From positions 2,739,497 through 2,803,496 of the forward strand of contig NZ_CP093396.1 in the NCBI RefSeq assembly GCF_029027405.1: a stretch of DNA of 64,000 nt, written 5' to 3'. This DNA comes from Sulfurimonas sp. Lineage in GTDB: Bacteria > Campylobacterota > Campylobacteria > Campylobacterales > Sulfurimonadaceae. Of the stretch, positions 26,016 through 38,883 are shown piece after piece. The translations under genes and the position numbers were made by a program. The notes beneath the pieces were generated by a model. That model made no database searches, was not told the origin of the DNA, and worked only from the letters and a program-made list of their open reading frames with translations. Positions within the stretch are counted from its first letter, which is position 1. Each line of letters opens with the position of its first letter.

Positions 26016-27081
26016 CGATTTAAAGTAAAATTTTTTAGGCTGAAAAGTGCTTGAAACTACTGTATAGTAATGGTTAAAAAGGTTTTATTTACAATGAGCT
26101 GTAAAAAAATGCAAAAATCTGTCCACACTGTACATCAAAAAAGACTAAAAAAAATGGTGAATTAGGTGGAATTCAGAGATATAAATGCTCAAGTTGTAAT
26201 AGTTATTTTTCATCAAAAAGACGACCAGATAAATTACAAGAAATTATTTTTAAAAAGTATATTTATAAGAGACAAACACTAAGTGATTTAGCAGAGGAAT
26301 ATAAGAAAAGTTCTCGATGGATTCAGAAGCAAATATTTGAATATGAACCAAATATAAAATATCATAAACCTAGAGCGATAGTTCTTATCTGTGATGCTAC
26401 TTTTTATGGCAAACGCAAAGATAAACTTGGAACGCTAGTTTTTAAAGATGACATTACCAAAGAGATACTTTTATCCAAACATATTCAAAGTGAACTATCA
26501 GCTGACTATAAACTATTACTCAATCAACTTTTAGAGCTTGGCTATACAGTTCTATCAGTCACAATAGATGGCAAAAGAGGCTTACAAAAGGTTTTTAAAG
26601 ACTTTCCACTACAAATGTGTCACTTCCATCAGGCAAAGACTGTGAGAAGATATATAACTAAAAGACCAAGACTACAAGCTGGAAAAGATTTGAAGAAAAT
26701 CATGTATCGACTCACTCAAACTAATGAAAAAAAATTTACTAAAAAGCTTGATGAATGGTATGAAACATATAAAAATTTTATAGAAGAAAAAAGTATCAAT
26801 AATGATACTGGTAAATCATATTACACTCATCAAAAAGTTAGAGCTGCATATAGAAGTTTAAGAGCTAATCTTTCATATCTTTTTACAAGAAATAAATATA
26901 AAAATTTCAAGATTCCAAACACAACAAATACTCTCGATGGTGGAACTTTTTCTCCATTGAAAATACTCATTAAAATCCACAGAGGATTAAGCAAAAGCTT
27001 GAAGTTAAAAATGGTTGATGATTATTTATTAAACTATAAGAAAAAATAATTATTCAGCCTAAAAAAATTTACTTTAAATCG
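26016..27081 (+). mobile_element. Complete insertion sequence with 29-bp terminal inverted repeats
   Basis: Terminal inverted repeats at 26016-26044 and 27053-27081 match at 28 of 29 positions (the outermost bases CGA may be target sequence). One transposase gene fills the element, which is about 1.07 kb. No target duplication of 8-9 bp is visible: the bases outside the left end (CAGTATTAA) and right end (AAATCTCAT) differ. The flanks also come from two different genes, which suggests a deletion next to the IS after insertion. The family is probably IS256/IS1249-like. Confidence 0.85.
26094..27049 (+). pseudogene. DDE transposase (mutator/IS1249-like) with a frame change at an A7 run
   Basis: The reading frame carries an N-terminal zinc ribbon (CPHC near 26117, CSSC near 26190), a DDE core with LICDATFYGKRKDK, TIDGKRGLQ and MCHFHQAKT, and a terminal LDGGTFSPLKILIKIHRG. 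These resemble IS1249-type IS256-family transposases. The only good start (ATG 26094, or 26070 in the same frame) is one frame away from this region; the switch falls at seven A residues (26103-26109). One added A would restore the frame, so it is either made by slippage on the A-run or broken. Without it, translation could begin only at 26615. Confidence 0.7.
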
Positions 27082-27766
27082 AAATCTCATAGATTAAGGG
27101 AAGAACAGCCAGTAAAGTTTTATCAGCGACGCCGACTAAATCAGATTTTATATGCTCATATTCGGGCATACTTATTTTAATAGTTACAAGAAGTTCAGCT
27201 AATATCTTCTTTTTAGTTTTAGCTAAATGCTCATTGAATTTTAATATTTCAGTTTTTAAGGTTGGAGATATGAAATCGTTATCGACCATCGAGTCGGATA
27301 GACCTTTAATATGGACTTCTGTTTTTATTACTAGTTTGATGTAATTATTGTAAGACTTATAAAGTGCCTTTGTTTTTGAGTGACTAGAATTGAAAGAATC
27401 ATCTTTTAAAATTGATATATAGTCAGCTATGTAGTAGCTATCTAGTTTGTCAGTTTTTGATTGATAATTTTTATATTTAATATAATGATGTAATTGTTTG
27501 GGATTGATTAAAATGTGCCTTACGCTATGTAAGTCTAAATACTTTTGGAGTGGATACATGTAGTTGCTTGTAGCTTCTAAACCTATACGAATGTCTTGTA
27601 AATTATTAATAGAATTAAGCAAAGAGAAAAAATTATAAAAACCTTCTAAATCATTAGAATAGGATTCGTACTTGCAACTTGAAAAATTGCCATTATAGAT
27701 ACAAATATCAAATTTACTTTTTGCAATATCAACGCCGACAAGCGTTATGTTATCTTTATTTAACAT
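27074..27766 (-). pseudogene. IS110-family DEDD recombinase, C-terminally truncated
   Basis: This 230-residue product begins with the RuvC-like DEDD fold: GVDIAKSKFDICIYNG, GLEATSNYMYPLQKYL, LINPKQLHHY and KTDKLDSYYIADY. The protein stops where the C-terminal transposase domain would begin (LAVLPLIYEI), and its last two codons come from the inverted repeat of the adjacent IS. The serine-containing C-terminal domain is missing, so it should be inactive. The remaining upstream part of the element may extend into 27767-27960. Confidence 0.85.
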
Positions 27767-28044
27767 AATTAAATCCTTTAGTTTTATTAACTATTCTCTT
27801 ATTCAGGTACAAGACCTATTATTCTTATACAGCATTACAAAACTTGACCTATACTAAATTTCAGTCATATAGACTAGATATAATTTCAGGTACTAAGAAT
27901 ATTTTAAGACAAATAACGAAAGAAAAAGTTAAAATTTAAAGAAATTATATAAATTTTAATTATTTGGATACCTTGTAGCTCCCTTATTTGCTTATTTGCA
28001 TTATAAGAGATATAATTGCGAAATATTTAAGATAAAGGTTTTAG
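27767..28044. other. Non-coding remnant upstream of the IS110 gene and promoter region of the purM operon
   Basis: No gene is seen. In IS110 elements the leader upstream of the recombinase can encode a bridge RNA, so 27767-27960 is the place to look for one; no fold was computed. A TATAAT at 28011-28016 is a likely -10 box for the plus-strand 28045 gene. Island-like sequence ends somewhere in this stretch; I could not find matching attachment repeats. Confidence 0.35.
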
Positions 28045-28242
28045 ATGGATTTTAACAAAATAAGAAAGTTTTGTAGAGTTTTTCGTATTTTTTTAGGCTC
28101 TGCTTTGATTGTTACTGGTGTAATTACAGGGAGCGCTTGGTTTTTTCTTGGTGCTATTCCTCTTCTTGCTGGCATACTTAATTTTTGTCCACTTTGCATT
28201 ATCTCTAAAAAGTGCGATTTACCAAATCAAGGAAGTAACTAA
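28045..28242 (+). CDS. Small DUF2892-type inner-membrane protein
   Basis: This 65-residue protein has two membrane segments (about 12-30 and 32-48) and ends FCPLCIISKKCDLPN. The pattern fits the DUF2892/YgaP transmembrane family, often linked to sulfur metabolism proteins. Its stop codon overlaps the purM start (TAATG), so both are translated together. The function is unknown. Confidence 0.75.
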   Translation: MDFNKIRKFCRVFRIFLGSALIVTGVITGSAWFFLGAIPLLAGILNFCPLCIISKKCDLPNQGSN

Positions 28243-29237
28243 TGTCACAAATCTCTTATAAAGATGCAGGTGTTGATATAGATGCTGGAAATAGTTTTGT
28301 AGAAAACATCAAACCTCTAGTAAAATCTACAAAAATTCCAGGTGTTTTGGGTGGCATCGGAAGTTTTGCTGGTGCATTTGAGCTTCCAAAAGGTTTTAAA
28401 GAACCTGTAATGCTAGCTGCTACTGATGGAGTTGGGACAAAACTAAAACTAGCAATAGATAGCGGTATTCATAATACTGTAGGAATTGATTTAGTTGCGA
28501 TGTGTGTTAATGATTTACTATGTAATTTTGGTACTCCTTCTTTTTTCCTTGACTATTATGCGACTGGTAAACTAGATGTTAATGTAGCGACTAATGTTGT
28601 TGCAGGAATCGCAGAAGGTTGTATAAGAAGCGAATGTGCTTTGATTGGTGGAGAAACAGCAGAGATGCCAGGAATGTACTCTGAGGATGATTACGATTTA
28701 GCAGGTTTTGCTGTTGGAGTAGCTGAAAAAAGTGAAATGGATAGAGTTTCTTTAGTTCGTGCAGGACACAAACTCATTGCTCTTCCAAGTTCTGGACTTC
28801 ATTCAAACGGTTTTTCTCTTGCTAGAAAAGTTCTTTTTGATAAAATGAAACTAGACTTCAACGAAGACTTTAATGGTAAACCTCTTATCGAGACTCTTCT
28901 TGAGCCAACAAACATCTATGTAAAAATGTTCAAAGAGTTAAAAAATGAGATAGTTGGAATGGCTCATATTACTGGTGGTGGAATCGTTGAAAATCTTCCT
29001 CGTGTTTTACCAGAAGGCTTAATGGCAGAAGTTAAAAAAGATTCCATAAAAGTTCTTCCAATTTTTGATTTAATTGGACAACATGTAGATGCTGATGAAA
29101 TGTTTAGAGCATTTAATATGGGTGTTGGTATGATACTTGTGGTTGAAGATAAAAATGTTGATACTATTTTAAGTAAAACTGATGGTTATCTAATCGGTGA
29201 AGTTAAAAAGGGTAAACGCGAAGCTATAATGATTTAA
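28242..29237 (+). CDS. purM: Phosphoribosylformylglycinamidine cyclo-ligase
   Basis: This 331-residue protein has the AIR synthetase signatures: YKDAGVDIDAGN at the N-terminus, AATDGVGTKLK, LIGGETAEMPGMY and ITGGGIVENLPRVLP. It closes the imidazole ring in purine synthesis. It is coupled to the small membrane-protein gene and followed by a short hairpin. Confidence 0.97.
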   Translation: MSQISYKDAGVDIDAGNSFVENIKPLVKSTKIPGVLGGIGSFAGAFELPKGFKEPVMLAATDGVGTKLKLAIDSGIHNTVGIDLVAMCVNDLLCNFGTPSFFLDYYATGKLDVNVATNVVAGIAEGCIRSECALIGGETAEMPGMYSEDDYDLAGFAVGVAEKSEMDRVSLVRAGHKLIALPSSGLHSNGFSLARKVLFDKMKLDFNEDFNGKPLIETLLEPTNIYVKMFKELKNEIVGMAHITGGGIVENLPRVLPEGLMAEVKKDSIKVLPIFDLIGQHVDADEMFRAFNMGVGMILVVEDKNVDTILSKTDGYLIGEVKKGKREAIMI

Positions 29238-29244
29238 TACAAAG

Positions 29245-29264
29245 CCTCGAACAAAAGTTCGAGG
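29245..29264. terminator. Short stem-loop after purM
   Basis: CCTCGAAC and GTTCGAGG form a perfect 8-bp stem with an AAAA loop, 8 bases after the purM stop and before the convergent DUF302-like gene. There is no long T-run, so efficiency is uncertain. Confidence 0.5.
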
Positions 29265-29281
29265 TTATAGAATACCTAATA

Positions 29282-30127
29282 CTACTTAAAAGGCTTTCTT
29301 AAGTCTTTTACTATAGCACCTGGCACAGAACCAATGGTCATAAACTCTCCCATAGTTAAAAGTGGATAACTCAAAGCTAGATAGTATTTAGCTTCTAAGG
29401 AACTAGCTTTCCCATTCTCAATAGAAATACAATAAGGAAGAACAGTAGCATTTGCTCTACCTATCTTTTTAACGAATTTTTTTGTTCTTTTTCCTAAATC
29501 GTAACCCAAAAGTGTAGTACGATCAGAAAGTTTAAGTTCAAATATAAGAAGTTTCCCTTTTTTATAGGTTTTTGCTTTTGCTAGTAACTCTTCATTTGCT
29601 CCAAGTCCTAATTCATCTGCATCTTTATAATATGGCATACCCATCATAAAATGAAACTCGCTCAAATTATCAAATTTCAGTTTGTCTTTTGAACCTTTAA
29701 GTCCTGCGAATTCTTTATTTATAGCTTCTTTTTGAGCATTAAAAACAGCATGATTATATTGTGCTTGCATAAATGCTTTTCCAAAATAAACAGGATTTGT
29801 AAAACTAATAGTTTTTTCTTTTTTATCTACAAAAAGACGAAGTACTGCCACATGAGCACGACCTGGTTTTGCCGCTTCAGCCTTTAATGCTTCATTTGTA
29901 AAAACTATTGTCGTACCTTTTTTTACAGGTTTATAAGTTGCTAGAACTTCAAAACCAGCATTTTTAAGTTTACTCTGGGCTTCTTTAACATCTATGAAAG
30001 AGCCTTGAAGATAAGCACTAATTTCTTTACCTTCTAGTCCGGTTTTTGGTGCCTCTGGTCCAGATGCACTACATCCAGTTAAAATAAAAAGCGATACTAC
30101 TACTAAACTTGCAAGTAGTTTTTTCAT
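29282..30127 (-). CDS. DUF302-like lipoprotein
   Basis: This 281-residue protein starts with a lipoprotein signal (ILTGC, Cys19) and continues with an alpha/beta region (FIDVKEAQSKLKNAGFEVLATYKPV) that resembles DUF302 proteins. It overlaps the preceding DUF302-like gene by 4 bp (ATGA) and ends the porin operon. A role with the FadL-type porin in handling hydrophobic or sulfur compounds is possible, from context only. Confidence 0.65.
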   Translation of the reverse strand: MKKLLASLVVVSLFILTGCSASGPEAPKTGLEGKEISAYLQGSFIDVKEAQSKLKNAGFEVLATYKPVKKGTTIVFTNEALKAEAAKPGRAHVAVLRLFVDKKEKTISFTNPVYFGKAFMQAQYNHAVFNAQKEAINKEFAGLKGSKDKLKFDNLSEFHFMMGMPYYKDADELGLGANEELLAKAKTYKKGKLLIFELKLSDRTTLLGYDLGKRTKKFVKKIGRANATVLPYCISIENGKASSLEAKYYLALSYPLLTMGEFMTIGSVPGAIVKDLRKPFK

Positions 30128-31125
30128 ATCTCTTTAGCTCCCAAGCTTTTCATAATTTGGATAATTTCAGCATCTAAATCATCAACTGATTTACCCATTA
30201 CTTTATCTTTTATATTTAAAGCAGCAACCCATGTTCTTAGCATTGGCATACCAATTATTAACTTGTTTGAATCTTTTTCTATATACATATACATAGAACA
30301 AGGAGCAAAAGCACCAGCATCTGGGCGACCTTTATTAAACATGTTATAAGAATATGTGAAATGACATAAAGAATAAACAAAATATGCATCATATTTATCA
30401 AACTCTAAATCAGCATCATCATATGCTTCTTTAAAGTTCTTAAATCCAGCAATAATATACTCTTTTTCTTCAAATGCTTCTTCAAAACCTTCTTGAAATT
30501 CATCAAGATAATCTTCCAAATCAGCTGGTCTATCAAAAGTTATCTCAAATTTCATCATTTTCTTTGCAGGTAATGCACTGTATTGACTTATCTCTACTTT
30601 TCCACCAATCTCTTTTTGCACTAACTCATCAAGTGCAGGGAACATCGCTTCAAACTCACTTCTAATAGCCTTATCTTTAACCCCTACAATATCAAGCATC
30701 AAACTTGGAACAATATGTCCAACATAAGTTTTATTTTCATTTTTGTTTTTATATACATGCAGGTTAAATGGTGAAAATCCACCTAATTCTGGAGCTTTTA
30801 AAAGTAACGAACGAAGCGCTTCATCATTGGCGATAGAGAAAAAACCAAGATTATCTAAACGCTCTACCCACTTGGAATCAAATTGAGGGTTTGGCTTACC
30901 ATTTGCTAAAACTTTTTTACCATACTTTACTTTGTAAGCGTCGTTTATTCTAGCATGAGGGTCAGATAAGATAAAACCAATACTTTCAATCTTCTCATTT
31001 ACTAGAGTATTATATTGTTTTTCTGCATTTTTCTCTACTACATTAAATCTTACTGCCTCTGCACCAAATGCAATAGTTGCAGCGATACTAAGCGCAAGTG
31101 TTGTTTTTAAAAGTTTTATTAACAT
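30124..31125 (-). CDS. Periplasmic DUF302-like protein
   Basis: This 333-residue protein has a Sec signal peptide (about residues 1-22, cleavage after FGA). The first half contains GGFSPFNLHVYKNKNENKTYVGH, similar to the DUF302 core, and the second half holds another alpha/beta unit with CHFTYSYNMFNKGRPDAGAFAPC and two Cys. It is coupled to the lipoprotein gene downstream and lies 88 bp from the FadL gene upstream. The exact function is unknown. Confidence 0.65.
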   Translation of the reverse strand: MLIKLLKTTLALSIAATIAFGAEAVRFNVVEKNAEKQYNTLVNEKIESIGFILSDPHARINDAYKVKYGKKVLANGKPNPQFDSKWVERLDNLGFFSIANDEALRSLLLKAPELGGFSPFNLHVYKNKNENKTYVGHIVPSLMLDIVGVKDKAIRSEFEAMFPALDELVQKEIGGKVEISQYSALPAKKMMKFEITFDRPADLEDYLDEFQEGFEEAFEEKEYIIAGFKNFKEAYDDADLEFDKYDAYFVYSLCHFTYSYNMFNKGRPDAGAFAPCSMYMYIEKDSNKLIIGMPMLRTWVAALNIKDKVMGKSVDDLDAEIIQIMKSLGAKEI

Positions 31126-31213
31126 TTTTTTTCCTTGAGTGGGAGTTAGCGATACTTATCACAAAGCTATCACTTTATTATTATGATAATTGTATCATAA
31201 TTCATATAAAATT

Positions 31214-32383
31214 TTAAAATGTGTAGTTAAGACCAAGACTAAGAGCTGTTTGTGAGTGTTTAGTCTCTACATCAAATGTACCACCACCATCAGCACCAGC
31301 AAATTTTTCTGAAACTTCAGGAGCATAAGTATAGGCTAAATCAATTGAAGTTGTTTTATTTACATTATATGTACCACCAAGAGTTATGTGAGACTCTACA
31401 ATAGCAGGAAAACCAAGTAGATTAAGTGCATTTTTAGAGTATCCGCCAGGTTTAGTAACATCTTGCTCTGATATTGGACTTGCTGAATAGTTATAACCAA
31501 TACGAGCTGCCCAATTCGTTGTTGCATACTCATAACCAATAGAAATTACACTTTGATCATCCCAAGCAAAATCTTCATAACCAGATGCACTTGACCATTT
31601 AATTTGTTTGTAATCTAAAGCTACTGTATGTTCTTTCGTATTGTAACTAACACCAATACCAAGTTCAGCAGGTGTAGATAATTTATCATTAAGAGTTAAA
31701 CCAAAGTCAGAACCTGCACTTGTGAGTTGACCTTTATATTCCATTTCAATTTCAGACTTATAAATAGCACCAATAGTAACACTTGAAATTTCATAAGATA
31801 GGCCTAAGTTATACCCAAACTGTAAATCTTGTGACACACCTGAATGTCTATTTGATGGACTATTATAATCAATATCTAATGAACCATATTGAAGTAATGG
31901 CGTTAAGCCTACACTAAAATTATTCGTTGTGTATGCTAATGGTACACCAAATTGCATTAGCTGTAAATTTGTAACCATATTATACGTTCCTGCAGCTGTA
32001 TCATCTCGATAATCAACACCCATGCCAGCAGTTCCCCACATACCTATACCCCAATAAAAGTTATCATTAGCTTTGTTAGCAATAGACACAGAAGGAATTA
32101 CATTCATATCTGCAGTACTTTTATCAGTATTTCCACGCATACTTCTTTCAACATTTGGCATAAAGATAGTGCCACCAAAAGAAATCTCAGTACCTTTTAC
32201 TGAAGTAATTAAAGCAGCATTTGTTAAACCAGACTCAGCACCGTGAGTAACACCAATAGCCGTACCACCCATACCACGAGCTTTAGCGCCAGTACCTATT
32301 AAGTTTGAACCATTTGTAGCAAATACTGATGTTGCACCTAAAGTTAATGTAGCTACCACTGCTAATTTAATTGTTCTTTTCAT
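31214..32383 (-). CDS. FadL/OmpP1/TodX-type outer-membrane transporter
   Basis: This 389-residue protein has a Sec signal and the FadL N-terminal signature NGSNLIGTGAKARGMGGTAIG, in which the N-terminus plugs the barrel. It is followed by repeated amphipathic beta strands and a C-terminal aromatic end (LGLNYTF). It should import hydrophobic compounds; in sulfur oxidisers such porins have been proposed to help use elemental sulfur. It heads an operon with two DUF302-like genes. About 300 bp upstream are TTGTGA/TTGTTA hexamers at 11-bp spacing. Confidence 0.9.
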   Translation of the reverse strand: MKRTIKLAVVATLTLGATSVFATNGSNLIGTGAKARGMGGTAIGVTHGAESGLTNAALITSVKGTEISFGGTIFMPNVERSMRGNTDKSTADMNVIPSVSIANKANDNFYWGIGMWGTAGMGVDYRDDTAAGTYNMVTNLQLMQFGVPLAYTTNNFSVGLTPLLQYGSLDIDYNSPSNRHSGVSQDLQFGYNLGLSYEISSVTIGAIYKSEIEMEYKGQLTSAGSDFGLTLNDKLSTPAELGIGVSYNTKEHTVALDYKQIKWSSASGYEDFAWDDQSVISIGYEYATTNWAARIGYNYSASPISEQDVTKPGGYSKNALNLLGFPAIVESHITLGGTYNVNKTTSIDLAYTYAPEVSEKFAGADGGGTFDVETKHSQTALSLGLNYTF

Positions 32384-32875
32384 TTTCTCTCCTATCGAGT
32401 AAATATAAATTATTAAGATAAATTATTATCTTGATTGGAGTCATTATATGAGAGGTTATTTTAATTATTTATTAAACTTTATTATTAAATAACATATTTA
32501 TATTGTAACTTTTTTAGAAATTGATACTAAACTGAGTTAATAGTTAGTAAATTGTACTTTTTAAACTCTAAATATAGCAAATAAGCTAAAATAAGTAGTA
32601 AATTGAATAAAAATATTTAATTTAGTGATAAATTTTAAAAAATATATTTTGTGATAATAATTTCACATTGTGTATAATTGTAACAATATTATCACAATTA
32701 AATCATACATTTTTCAAATATATACGAAAGAAGTTTCTAAAAGAAGTAAACAGAGCATATTTCATAGAAAGATTAAAAAGTGTGAATATGGATAAAGTGA
32801 ATAATATCTGGGAAATAAATAAAGATTTTATATAAGATGATAGTAAAGTAAAAAAAAGAGTTAAGAAATGATCAA
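32384..32875. other. AT-rich gap upstream of the FadL gene, with a possible gene remnant
   Basis: On the minus strand TTGTGA (32692-32697) and TTGTTA (32681-32686) are spaced 11 bp. On the plus strand an open frame of protein-like composition ends at 32835; its last 40 residues include FLKEVNRAYFIERLKSVN. Apart from a GTG (32782) and an ATG (32788) near its end it has no start, so it could be the tail of a decayed gene. The minus strand has a run of T residues downstream of 5S that could end rRNA transcription. Confidence 0.35.
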
Positions 32876-32991
32876 CTAGGCAGCGACCTACATTTCCACA
32901 GATGCAATCTGCAGTATTATCAGCGATGAGAGGCTTAGCTTCTGGGTTCGGAATGGGACCAGGCGTTTCCCTCTCTCTATAGCCACCTAGA
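32876..32991 (-). rRNA. rrf: 5S ribosomal RNA
   Basis: On the minus strand the sequence has the 5S hallmarks: a terminal stem (GTCTAGGTGGC pairing with GCTGCCTAG), CCCATTCCGAACCCAGAAG and GGTCGCTGCC. It is the last RNA of the operon. Ends are approximate to a few bases. Confidence 0.93.
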
Positions 32992-33083
32992 CAATCACAT
33001 ATAAAGATACCTAAGTATATTTATATGTGACTGTACGAGTCATTATTATGAGTGAGTACTCATTAAATATTAATTGTCGTGTG

Positions 33084-33108
33084 TTCTATGCCATTTCTAA
33101 GCATAGAA
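33084..33108 (-). ncRNA. Spacer hairpin between 23S and 5S, also present in the 16S leader
   Basis: TTCTATGC (33084-33091) and GCATAGAA (33101-33108) form an 8-bp stem with a 9-base loop. A nearly identical hairpin lies in the 16S leader at 38428-38451. Shared hairpins at both ends of an rRNA transcript suggest antitermination or processing elements. Confidence 0.5.
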
Positions 33109-33168
33109 TATAAAGTCAACGAACTAAATAACTATTTGTATTACGCTTTTGGAGCTTAATACACTAAA

Positions 33169-33182
33169 CAAGGTAGTGAACG
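33169..33182 (-). ncRNA. 23S precursor processing stem, 3' arm
   Basis: CAAGGTAGTGAACG here is exactly complementary to 36131-36144 on the other side of 23S. In the transcript the two would pair into a stem enclosing 23S, the usual RNase III target. Confidence 0.7.
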
Positions 33183-33204
33183 AATTGCACTCTAATTAAA
33201 GAGT

Positions 33205-36110
<2,906 letters not shown>

Positions 36111-36130
36111 TTTTTTATTATTCTAATTTG

Positions 36131-36144
36131 CGTTCACTACCTTG
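36131..36144 (-). ncRNA. 23S precursor processing stem, 5' arm
   Basis: CGTTCACTACCTTG is the exact reverse complement of 33169-33182. Pairing across the 23S gene gives a 14-bp processing stem, about 20 bases outside the mature 5' end. Confidence 0.7.
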
Positions 36145-36475
36145 GTTAATGTACTAATACCATTACTGATATTTTAACTAATCAAGTTAGTAATTTGTTT
36201 ATTGTAGTTATTTAGTTTATAATTAATAATTTACTTATCTTATAATTTAATATACGATATGTTTCTTATTATTATATGTTGACTTTAACAATTATAATTT
36301 AATGAACAAGACTAATATAAATAGAAGTCTAATAAAAAAGCTAAATCTCTTTAGTTCTTTTATTAGGTTTCTTATTTTTGTGTCTTACTTGTTTTTCGAA
36401 GTAGTTGTATTTGAAAAGGTGGCGAAGAATACTTTAGTATCTGAGTCAACTTTTCAAATGCAAATGCTCGAAAAA
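36145..36475. other. 23S-tRNA spacer, AT-rich, no second tRNA
   Basis: This part of the spacer is very AT-rich and contains no tRNA fold. A tRNA-Ala would be expected here or between tRNA-Ile and 16S in many relatives, but neither spacer has one. A short frame that runs into the tRNA is not credible. Confidence 0.6.
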
Positions 36476-36552
36476 TGGTGGGCCTACCAGGACTTGAACC
36501 TGGGACCTCACCCTTATCAGGGGTGCACTCTAACCAGCTGAGCTATAGGCCC
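36476..36552 (-). tRNA. tRNA-Ile (GAU)
   Basis: On the minus strand the gene starts GGGCCTATAGCTCAG, with anticodon loop CTGATAA (anticodon GAT), T-arm GGTTCAAGTCC and acceptor end TAGGCCC-A followed by an encoded CCA. All four arms are intact (77 nt including CCA). It lies in the 16S-23S spacer. Confidence 0.96.
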
Positions 36553-36583
36553 TAAAGTGTATATTTCATTTCAAATGAATTCT

Positions 36584-36609
36584 GATCACTGAAAACTAAG
36601 CAAGTAATA
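36584..36609 (-). ncRNA. 16S precursor processing stem, 3' arm
   Basis: These 26 bases are complementary to 38582-38607 with one mismatch, including a perfect 19-bp block (36591-36609). The arms flank 16S, so the precursor can form a long stem cut by RNase III (rnc at 7806-8486). Confidence 0.8.
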
Positions 36610-36680
36610 AACATTAATAACAACTGTGAGATTTTCTTTTTGTATGAAGTAATCAAACGAATGATTCTTCTTTACTCTAG

Positions 36681-38201
<1,521 letters not shown>

Positions 38202-38683
38202 TTATTGGTCTCCTTGAAAAGGAACAAGTCCCTTCTCAATTCCTCTCACTGAAGCTAGAAACTAACAAGTAGTTTCAGATTTAGTTTAAGTAGATTCCAA
38301 ATCATGTAAAGTATGTATTGCTACATATTACTGATCTTTTGCCCAAGAATTAAAATTCATTGGCTTATTGTTTTATAGTCTAAACTAACTACTGCTTAAA
38401 GTATTAGTTACGACTTTTTGTTGTATGTTCTATGCCATTTCGAGCATAGAATAATAGTATCTATTACTATTTGGGAACCAAACATAACCTAAGTTATATC
38501 TGGTAACTAATAGAATAGACGGTTGTTGTTATATTAGTTATTTCTAAGTAATACTTCCAACTTAATAGTTATTATTAAGTCTATTACTTGCTTAGTTTTC
38601 AATGATCTCAAACATCTTTTGGTTAACTCCTATCGAAGTCTCCCGTGAGCCTAAACATTAGGTCTCTGTGTTTGTGGATGGGA
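38202..38683 (-). ncRNA. rRNA leader with hairpins and processing arm
   Basis: The leader between promoter and 16S has several hairpins: one near 38216-38237 with GGAACAAGTCCC in its loop, the TTCTATGC/GCATAGAA stem at 38428-38451, and AT-rich stems near 38560. The processing arm at 38582-38607 pairs with 36584-36609. No protein gene is present. Such leaders assist antitermination and 16S folding. Confidence 0.6.
38582..38607 (-). ncRNA. 16S precursor processing stem, 5' arm
   Basis: This is the reverse complement of 36584-36609 with a single mismatch in 26 bases. Together they enclose 16S rRNA. Confidence 0.8.
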
Positions 38684-38712
38684 ATTATAGACAAAGCAAC
38701 CTTCAATGTCAA
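38684..38712 (-). promoter_or_regulatory. Perfect consensus rRNA promoter
   Basis: On the minus strand TTGACA (38707-38712) and TATAAT (38684-38689) are both perfect and separated by exactly 17 bp. This is a sigma-70 consensus promoter, rare in this phylum where -35 boxes are usually weak. It fits the high expression of rRNA. Transcription would start near 38677. Confidence 0.85.
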
Positions 38713-38883
38713 TAGTATTTAGAAGAAATATGAAGATTTACATTAGAGTGTTTATTTTCAGTATTAATTATTAAACTTGTTCCTAAGTTCTTATATATAG
38801 TATAGAGAAATTTTGTTTGTTGCTATGCATTAACTCTTTATATATAAAATTCTCTTAACAAAATAATTTCTTAGGAGGAAAAT

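Noticed and set aside
19920..28040. Attachment-site direct repeats around the island
   Set aside because: A weak TTATTTGC-type similarity between about 20070 and 27985 is too short and AT-rich to count; no tRNA gene lies at either edge.
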